Positions 58,756-64,000 of a stretch of DNA of 64,000 bases are shown one piece after another (position 1 is the stretch's first letter; the number at the start of each line of letters is the position of its first letter). The stretch is from Acidobacteriota bacterium (GTDB taxonomy: Bacteria > Acidobacteriota > Vicinamibacteria > Vicinamibacterales > 2-12-FULL-66-21). The notes under the pieces are model-generated. The model did no database searches and was not told the DNA's origin. It saw only the letters and a list, made by a program, of their open reading frames with translations. The stretch lies in the NCBI GenBank assembly GCA_003222675.1, contig QHWT01000071.1, positions 1 through 64,000 on the forward strand. The letters run 5' to 3'. A program made the position numbers and the translations under genes.

Positions 58756-59943
58756 ATGTCAGCGCTCGCGCGTAAGCTCCTGCTCGGCTTCGGGCTGCTC
58801 GGACTCGTGGCGTCCGGGGCATCGACGTACGTCCATTACAACCTGCTCGAGAATCCGGGCTACACCAGCTTCTGCGACATCAACGCGACGGTCAGTTGCG
58901 GACAGGCATATCTGAGCCGTTATGGCTCAATCGCCGGCGTCCCCGTCGCGATTGGCGGTCTGGCGTTCTTCCTGCTCGTCCTGATGCTCGTGTGGGGAGG
59001 CGGCGGCAAGAGCCGCATTGCCGACAGCGCGCCCGGCTATATCTTTGCGGCCTCGACGCTGGCCCTCGCCGTCGTGCTGTATCTCGCGTATGCGTCATTT
59101 TTCATTCTCAGGGCGGTCTGTCCGTTGTGCGTGGCAACGTACATCGCGGTGGCCGGCATTTTCGTGATTTCGGGAGGAGCCAGTTCCTTGCCTATGACCA
59201 GTCTTCCGAAACGTGCGTCACGCGACCTGCGCGTGCTCGTCACGACGCCGGTGGCCTTCATCATCGCGCTCCTGTTCCTTGGCGGGGCGACATCGGCCGT
59301 TGCACTGTTCCCCCGTGAAGAAGCGCGATCGATCAGAGCGCAGCAGGCGACGCCGATTACGGAGCAGCAGCGCAGCGAGTTCGAGAAATGGTGGGAGATG
59401 CAGCCGCGCGTGCAGGTGCCCTATACGGCCGAGGGGGCCAAAGTGGTCGTCGTGAAGTTCAACGACTATCAGTGCCCGCCGTGCAAGCAGACCTACGAGG
59501 CGTACGAGCCGATCCTGGCCAAGTACGAGCCGCGCGGGGTCAAGTATGTCATGCGGCACTTCCCGTTGAATCCGCAGTGTAACTCCGCGGTGAAGGCCAT
59601 GGTCCACACGGCCGCGTGCGACGCGGCCGCCGCCGCCGTCATGGCGAAATCGAAAGGGACGTACGACAAGCTCAGCGCCTGGTTCTTTACGAACCAGGAG
59701 ACGCTCAGCCCCGCAACCGTGCGCGAGGCGGCGAAGACCGTCGGCGGGATCACCGACTTCGATACGCAGTACGAGAAGGCGATACAGGAAGTGAAGACTG
59801 ACGCCTCCACCGGCGCCGTGCTCGGCGTCACCTCAACGCCCACGTTCTTCGTGAACGGCCGCATGCTCAAGGGGGGCCTGCCGGCGCAGTACTTCGAAGC
59901 CGCGATCGAGCTCGAACTGCAACACGGCAACGGATCGAAATGA
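58756..59943 (+). CDS. VKOR-DsbA fusion (disulfide-bond formation)
   Basis: This 395-residue protein has a VKOR domain with four to five helices (TSFCDINATVSCGQAYLS with the redox Cys pair; the CPLC pair in AVCPLCVATY). It is followed by a soluble thioredoxin/DsbA-type domain with FNDYQCPPCKQTYE and the cis-Pro segment VTSTPTFFVNGRML. Such fusions reoxidise their own DsbA domain using quinone and introduce disulfides into exported proteins. Its place after pilins with paired Cys suggests they are substrates. Confidence 0.92.
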   Translation: MSALARKLLLGFGLLGLVASGASTYVHYNLLENPGYTSFCDINATVSCGQAYLSRYGSIAGVPVAIGGLAFFLLVLMLVWGGGGKSRIADSAPGYIFAASTLALAVVLYLAYASFFILRAVCPLCVATYIAVAGIFVISGGASSLPMTSLPKRASRDLRVLVTTPVAFIIALLFLGGATSAVALFPREEARSIRAQQATPITEQQRSEFEKWWEMQPRVQVPYTAEGAKVVVVKFNDYQCPPCKQTYEAYEPILAKYEPRGVKYVMRHFPLNPQCNSAVKAMVHTAACDAAAAAVMAKSKGTYDKLSAWFFTNQETLSPATVREAAKTVGGITDFDTQYEKAIQEVKTDASTGAVLGVTSTPTFFVNGRMLKGGLPAQYFEAAIELELQHGNGSK

Positions 59944-60214
59944 GTCATGGCTCACCGCTCATGGGTCATGGCGGATCGAGACTCGCCGGCTCAGGGCACG
60001 AGACAGCTGAGCCCTAAGAGTGCGTTTCAAAACTACCGTAGCGCAGCCCTTCAGGGCTGCCCGGCGGCCGTCAAGCAGGCCTGAAGGCCTGCGCTACGCA
60101 AGGCCGTCAAGCAGGGCCTGAAGGCCTGCGCTACGCAAGGCCGCCGTTTATTTTGAAGCGCCCTCTGACCTGTCTAAGCCGTGAGCCAGCCTGAGCCTTG
60201 AACCTTAAGCCTGC
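59944..60214. repeat. Mixed repeat region: GAGTCATGG units and tandem GCAGGCCTGAAGGCCTGC palindromes
   Basis: CATGG-rich short units (59941-59971) are followed by palindromes GCAGCCCT-TCAGGGCTGC (60043-60060) and GCAGGCCTGAAGGCCTGC (60075-60092 and, with one extra G, 60111-60129). The latter two sit in a 36-37-bp direct repeat (60066-60143). CTGAGCC/TTGAACC units precede the next gene. No gene is visible. The palindromes resemble REP elements. Confidence 0.75.
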
Positions 60215-61216
60215 GTGACTCCCGCCATTCGCACTCGTGAGCTGACGAAAGATTTTCCCGTCGGGTTCTGGCGTCCGCGGCCCTACCGCGCGCTCGATCG
60301 CCTGTCGATCGAGGTCGCTCCTGGCGACGTCTTCGGGTTCCTTGGGCCGAACGGCGCCGGGAAAACGACGACGCTCAAGCTGCTCATGCAGCTCGTGTTT
60401 CCGACGAGCGGCGACGCCGAAATCCTCGGTCGGCCGGTCGGCGACGTGGGGATCCGCCGGCGGATCGGGTACCTTCCCGAGAATCCGTACTTCTACGACC
60501 ATCTCACCGCCGAAGAACTCCTCGGGTATTACGCGCGCCTTTTCCGGATGGCGCCGGTCGAGCGGCGGCAGCGCGTGACCGCGGTGCTCGATCGTCTGGG
60601 CATTGGCGCGGAACGGCGGCTGCAGCTCCGGAAGTTTTCGAAAGGCATGCTCCAGCGCGTCGGGCTTGCGCAGGCACTCCTGAACGAGCCTGAGGTGATC
60701 GTGCTCGACGAACCGATGTCGGGTCTCGATCCGCTTGGCCGTCGCGACGTTCGCGCATTGATTCTCGAGCTGCGCGACCAGGGCAGGACCGTCTTCTTCA
60801 GTTCTCACATCCTTTCCGATGCCGAGGCGCTTTGCAGTCAGGTCGCGATCCTCGCGAAAGGCCGGCTCGCGGCCGCTGGACGCCTGTCGGATCTGCAGGA
60901 GTTCGCTGTGCATGGCTGGGAGCTCGTGGTCTCCGGCGTGCCGCCGCACGTGCTCGATCGCGTCCGCTCACGCGTCCGATCCGTGACGGCGATTACCGGC
61001 GACCGCTACGCGATAGACCTGCCCGCGGACGCGCGTCCCGAGCAGTGGCTCGCGGAGCTCGCCGCGGCCGGCGCGACGCTCGTCGCGCTGAATCCAATCC
61101 GCGAGACGCTCGAGGACCTGTTCGTCCGCCGCGTCTCCGAAATGGGCGACGGCGGGCGTCCCGCCACCGCGACGCGGGTGCCGCGTCGGGGGCCTGGCCC
61201 GGGGAGTGCCGCATGA
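60215..61216 (+). CDS. ABC transporter ATP-binding protein
   Basis: This 333-residue ABC ATPase has Walker A GPNGAGKTTT, the signature variant FSKGMLQRVGLAQAL in place of LSGGQ, Walker B VIVLDEPMSGLDPLG and the H-loop FFSSHIL. A C-terminal DUF4162-like domain of about 90 residues follows, as in exporters of the ABC-2 type (CcmA/NatA group). It pairs with the following permease, which overlaps its stop by 4 bp. The start is GTG at 60215, with no clear ribosome-binding site. Confidence 0.94.
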   Translation: MTPAIRTRELTKDFPVGFWRPRPYRALDRLSIEVAPGDVFGFLGPNGAGKTTTLKLLMQLVFPTSGDAEILGRPVGDVGIRRRIGYLPENPYFYDHLTAEELLGYYARLFRMAPVERRQRVTAVLDRLGIGAERRLQLRKFSKGMLQRVGLAQALLNEPEVIVLDEPMSGLDPLGRRDVRALILELRDQGRTVFFSSHILSDAEALCSQVAILAKGRLAAAGRLSDLQEFAVHGWELVVSGVPPHVLDRVRSRVRSVTAITGDRYAIDLPADARPEQWLAELAAAGATLVALNPIRETLEDLFVRRVSEMGDGGRPATATRVPRRGPGPGSAA

Positions 61217-62019
61217 ACGCGGCGCGCTCAGTCGCCATCGCCGTGTTCAAAGAATCGGTCCGCGATCGGATCTTCTACAACCTCGTGCTGTTTGCCGTGC
61301 TGCTGGTGGGCGCTTCGATTCTCATGGGCCAGTTGACGGCGGGGCAGGACGTCAAGATCATCAAGGACCTCGGCCTGACGGCCACGTCGGTCTTCGGCCT
61401 GTTCATCTCGATCTTCGTCGGCATCAATCTCGTCTCCAAGGAAGTCGAGCGCCGCAGCGTGTATCCGCTGTTCGCCAAGCCGATCCGCCGCTCCGAGTTC
61501 ATCATCGGCAAATACGCCGGTCTCCTCCTCACGCTGATGGTGAACGTCGTCGTGATGACGGTGGCGCTGTACACCGTCCTGTTCTTCCTCTCGCGCGGCG
61601 TGTCGCCGAACGTGCAGCGCGCCTGGGACGCGCCGCCGATTGACCCGGCGCTGCTGAAGGCGATCGGGCTCATCTACGTCGACCTCGCGCTCGTCACCGC
61701 GGTCGCGGTGCTGTTCTCCACGTACTCCAGCCCGATGCTGTCAGCGGTGTTCACGTTCGGCCTTTACGTAGTGGGGCAGTGCAACGAGGACCTGCGGCGC
61801 CTTGACCAGATCGTGGGCGGACCCGCGGCAGGGATCGTCGGCAAGGCGTGCTACTACCTGCTCCCCGACTTCGCACGGTTCGACATCAAGCTCGCGGTCG
61901 TGCACGGCATTCCGGTGAGCGCCGGATACATGCTGTGGACCACTGCGTACGCGGCAGCCTATGTCGCGGCACTGCTGCTCGGCGCCTGCGTGATCTTTTC
62001 GCGGAGAGACTTCAAGTGA
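61213..62019 (+). CDS. ABC-2-type transporter permease
   Basis: This 268-residue permease has six helices: VAIAVFKESVRDRIFYNLVLFAVLLVGASILMG at the start, FGLFISIFVGINLVSKEVERRSVYPLFAKPIRRSEFIIGKY as the conserved cytoplasmic motif, and a last helix before RRDFK. Substrate unknown. ATG 61213 overlaps the ATPase stop and the gene's own stop overlaps the next GTG, giving a four-gene coupled operon to prepilin peptidase. Confidence 0.9.
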   Translation: MNAARSVAIAVFKESVRDRIFYNLVLFAVLLVGASILMGQLTAGQDVKIIKDLGLTATSVFGLFISIFVGINLVSKEVERRSVYPLFAKPIRRSEFIIGKYAGLLLTLMVNVVVMTVALYTVLFFLSRGVSPNVQRAWDAPPIDPALLKAIGLIYVDLALVTAVAVLFSTYSSPMLSAVFTFGLYVVGQCNEDLRRLDQIVGGPAAGIVGKACYYLLPDFARFDIKLAVVHGIPVSAGYMLWTTAYAAAYVAALLLGACVIFSRRDFK

Positions 62020-62909
62020 CGCGTGCCGGCGCAGGCGCTGCGGCCACGGTCTGTCTTGGCGCAGCCGTGGCGCTGCACGCGGCGCAGGACGCACGATATC
62101 CTTCGCCTGCCATCGATCGTCCCGAGCTTCTCTACGTGCGATCGGGTGACACGATCAAGCGGCTCGCGCTCGATTACGACGCGTTCGCGGCGGACGTGTA
62201 CTGGATCCGCGCCCTGCAGCATTTCGGCGGCGAGCGGACCGCGCCGCCCGATCACGTGCGTGACTACGCGCTCCTCTACCCACTGCTCGATTTGACGACG
62301 ACGCTCGATCCGTACTTCAGCATCGCGTATCGCTTCGGCGCGATTTACCTTGGCGAGCCGTATCCCGGCGGGCCGGGGCGCGCGGATCTTGCGATGACGC
62401 TGCTGCGGAAGGGGCTCGCGGCACAGCCGCAGAAGTGGCAGTACATGCAGGATATCGGCTTCGTCTACTACTGGCATTTGCAGGACTACAAGTCCGCGGC
62501 GACATGGTTCCAGCGCGCCTCGGAGATCCAGGGGGCTCCATCCTGGCTGCGGCCGCTGGCCGCTGTGACGCTGGCCGAAGGCGGGCATCGGAGCGCGTCG
62601 CGCGCGCTCTTCGGGCAGCTTGCCGAATCCGAGGAGCCGTGGCTGCGCGACGCGGCCCGGTTGCGGCTCCGGCAGCTCGATGCGATGGACGTCATCGACG
62701 CGCTCCAGGCGCGCGTGGCGCTGTATCAGCGCGAGCACCCCGGCGAGCCCGTCACGTGGCAGAAGCTCGTCGCCGCTCGTCTCGTGCCGAGCGTACCGGT
62801 GGATTCCGCCGGCGTGCCTTTCATCATCGAGGCCACCGGACGCGTGACGGTGGCGCGGGAATCGCCGCTCTTTCCGCTCCCCGGGCAGAAACCGGACAAC
62901 TCGTCGTGA
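62016..62909 (+). CDS. TPR-like exported protein of unknown function
   Basis: The 297-residue protein has a short hydrophobic N terminus (AGAAATVCLGAAVALHAAQ) and helical pairs that look like degenerate TPRs (ADVYWIRALQHFGG, DLTTTLDPYFSIAYRFGAIYLGEPYPGGPGRADLAMTLLRKGLAAQP, WFQRASEIQGAPSWLRPLAAVTLAEGG). The C-terminal ~60 residues are separate. I do not recognise a named family. It lies between an ABC-2 exporter and prepilin peptidase with overlapping stops, so a role in pilus or envelope assembly is possible. Confidence 0.65.
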   Translation: MTRAGAGAAATVCLGAAVALHAAQDARYPSPAIDRPELLYVRSGDTIKRLALDYDAFAADVYWIRALQHFGGERTAPPDHVRDYALLYPLLDLTTTLDPYFSIAYRFGAIYLGEPYPGGPGRADLAMTLLRKGLAAQPQKWQYMQDIGFVYYWHLQDYKSAATWFQRASEIQGAPSWLRPLAAVTLAEGGHRSASRALFGQLAESEEPWLRDAARLRLRQLDAMDVIDALQARVALYQREHPGEPVTWQKLVAARLVPSVPVDSAGVPFIIEATGRVTVARESPLFPLPGQKPDNSS

Positions 62910-63685
62910 TGGACGTGCCGGTCGGCTTTGTGTTCGCCGTGCTCATCGCGACCGGGCTCATCGTCGGCAGCTTTCTCAACGTCTGCATCTACCGCATTCC
63001 GCGCAAGCGATCGATCGTGTGGCCGGCCTCGCGCTGCGCGTCCTGCGAACGTCCGCTCGCGTGGTTCGAAAACCTGCCCGTGCTCAGCTACGCCGCGCTA
63101 CGGGGGCGCTGCCGCACGTGCGGCACGCGCATCTCGATCCGATATCCGATTGTGGAGCTCGTGACGGCCGCCGCCTTCGCACTCGATTTCCTGGCGTTCG
63201 GGCTCACGCCGCTTTTTGCCGTGCGGGTGTTGTTCGCCTGCGCGATGATCGTGCTGTTCGCGATCGATCTGGAGCATCAGCTGCTGCCGAACGTGATCAC
63301 CGTGCCCGGCAGCCTCATCGGCTTTCTCGCGAGCCTCTTTCTTCCGCCGGGGCCGGCGATGTCGCTTGCGGGGATCGCGGCCGGCGGAGGATTGTTGTGG
63401 CTGATTATCGAGGTGTGGCTCCGGCTTCGCGGCGTCGAGGCGATGGGCTTCGGCGATGTGAAGATGCTGGCAATGATCGGCGCGTTTCTCGGGCTCAAGC
63501 TGGCGATCCTGACGTTCATCCTGTCGTCGCTCATGGGCGGGGTGATCGGCCTCTTCGTGATCGCGACGCGCCGCGGCGGGATGGCGACTGCGCTGCCGTA
63601 TGGGACGATGCTCGCCGTCGCGGCGTTCATCGCGAGCGTCGCGGGAGAGCGGCTCATTGATTGGTATGTGCATCTGTATCTGTAG
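62909..63685 (+). CDS. pilD: Prepilin peptidase (leader peptidase / N-methyltransferase)
   Basis: The 258-residue enzyme has the N-terminal methyltransferase-type domain with Cys pairs CASC and CRTC. The two catalytic Asp motifs follow: AIDLEHQLLP (first Asp) and GFGDVKM (second Asp in GxGD), within about eight helices. It cleaves after Gly in G-FTLIEL leaders and methylates the new N-terminal Phe. All four pilins in the window have the required Gly and Glu5. Confidence 0.95.
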   Translation: MDVPVGFVFAVLIATGLIVGSFLNVCIYRIPRKRSIVWPASRCASCERPLAWFENLPVLSYAALRGRCRTCGTRISIRYPIVELVTAAAFALDFLAFGLTPLFAVRVLFACAMIVLFAIDLEHQLLPNVITVPGSLIGFLASLFLPPGPAMSLAGIAAGGGLLWLIIEVWLRLRGVEAMGFGDVKMLAMIGAFLGLKLAILTFILSSLMGGVIGLFVIATRRGGMATALPYGTMLAVAAFIASVAGERLIDWYVHLYL

Positions 63686-63728
63686 GCAGGAGGCAGACTC
63701 CTGACTTCTGACTCCTGACTTCTGACTA
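63686..63728. repeat. Inverted heptamer array, GGCAGGA / CTGACTT type
   Basis: AGGCAGGAGGCAGA is followed by CTCCTGACTTCTGACTCCTG and ACTTCTGACTACT, in 7-bp steps CTGACTT, CTGACTC, CTGACTT, CTGACTA, just before the next gene. Confidence 0.75.
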
Positions 63729-63737
63729 CTCGTCCTT

Positions 63738-64000
63738 ATGACTCGTAGCGGCTACTTGCTCCTCGGCCTCACGGCGATCGTCGGCATGCTGGCGGCGGTG
63801 CTGGCGTTCGCCGTGCTGCGGTTGTTTGCCGCCGCGCGCGCGGCGGCGAAAGCGGAGAAGACCGAAGGGACGGAGACGGCCTTCATGGCCGCGGCCATGG
63901 AAGACGCGGTGCAGCGCCTGCGCGACCAGGAGCGCGCGATGAAGGCGCGCGCGGAAGCATCCGAGCGGTTGAGCAGCGAGATCATCGCGAGCATGACGTC
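63738..64000 (+). CDS. Partial membrane protein, probable sensor kinase (3' end outside the window)
   Basis: The ATG at 63738 opens a frame running to the window edge: MTRSGYLLLGLTAIVGMLAAVLAFAVLRLFAAARAAAKAEK, one N-terminal helix followed by a charged, possibly coiled-coil region (MEDAVQRLRDQERAMKARAEASERLSSEIIASMT). ASERLSSEIIASMT is typical of the stretch before a PAS domain in NtrB/PilS-like kinases, so a sensor histidine kinase is likely, but no catalytic motif is visible yet. Confidence 0.6.
   Translation, partial: MTRSGYLLLGLTAIVGMLAAVLAFAVLRLFAAARAAAKAEKTEGTETAFMAAAMEDAVQRLRDQERAMKARAEASERLSSEIIASMT

Overview
The window is high-GC, densely coded bacterial chromosome. Three things point to Acidobacteriota, probably a Vicinamibacteria-like lineage: a Ser/Thr kinase fused to a TolB/PD40 propeller, MacB-like permease pairs, and a PilS/PilR-controlled type IV pilus cluster containing large YfhO-like membrane proteins. 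The phylum call is inference; no rRNA or tRNA gene is visible.

Layout. 1-11.2 kb: accessory and housekeeping genes. These are an ORF broken by an in-frame TAG, a SnoaL-like secreted protein, a GNAT acetyltransferase, a kinase-propeller fusion, an M20 peptidase, an SDR, a cystathionine beta-synthase/cysteine synthase gene that has lost its PLP phosphate loop, a double-BON protein, a cupin, an alpha/beta hydrolase and a CsbD protein. 11.4-32.4 kb: one long co-directional str-S10-spc-alpha superoperon (rpsL-rpsG-fusA, rpsJ to rplO, secY-adk-map-infA-rpmJ, rpsM-rpsK-rpsD-rpoA-rplQ), without tuf, ending in a strong intrinsic terminator. 32.5-39.8 kb, minus strand: a second EF-G, a four-helix-bundle (23S IVS-type) protein, two MacB-like permeases, an HlyD-type adaptor and a Yip1-like protein. 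40-60 kb, plus strand: a PorV/TraF-like barrel, pilB, pilT, pilC, pilS, pilR, three pilins, three tandem YfhO-like proteins (the last carrying a fourth pilin at its C terminus) and a VKOR-DsbA fusion. 60-64 kb: an ABC-2 exporter, a TPR-like protein, prepilin peptidase, and the start of a membrane protein that resembles a sensor kinase.

The most unusual signal is a family of intergenic arrays. Almost every gap longer than about 50 bp in the ribosomal superoperon, and many in the pilus and permease regions, is filled by short tandem units, usually exactly 7 bp, in two inverted arms around a spacer (CCAGCT-type arm, spacer, AGCTGG-type arm, then the next gene). The unit sequence differs between loci, but the architecture, polarity and ends are conserved: the first arm often starts at the upstream stop codon and the last unit often ends CTGAC or CTGAT just before the next start codon. 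At one locus the spacer holds a complete four-helix-bundle protein gene, suggesting an autonomous element whose gene-less relatives fill the other gaps. One spacer holds the superoperon terminator.

Other notable points are an S5 protein with a tandem duplication of its N-terminal RNA-binding segment; a YfhO-prepilin fusion joined across a REP-like palindrome that also occurs inside rplV; a palindrome TGACAA-N3-TTGTCA before pilB and a pilin gene, the latter with a well-matched sigma-54 promoter; and a pilin leader built from a peptide repeat.
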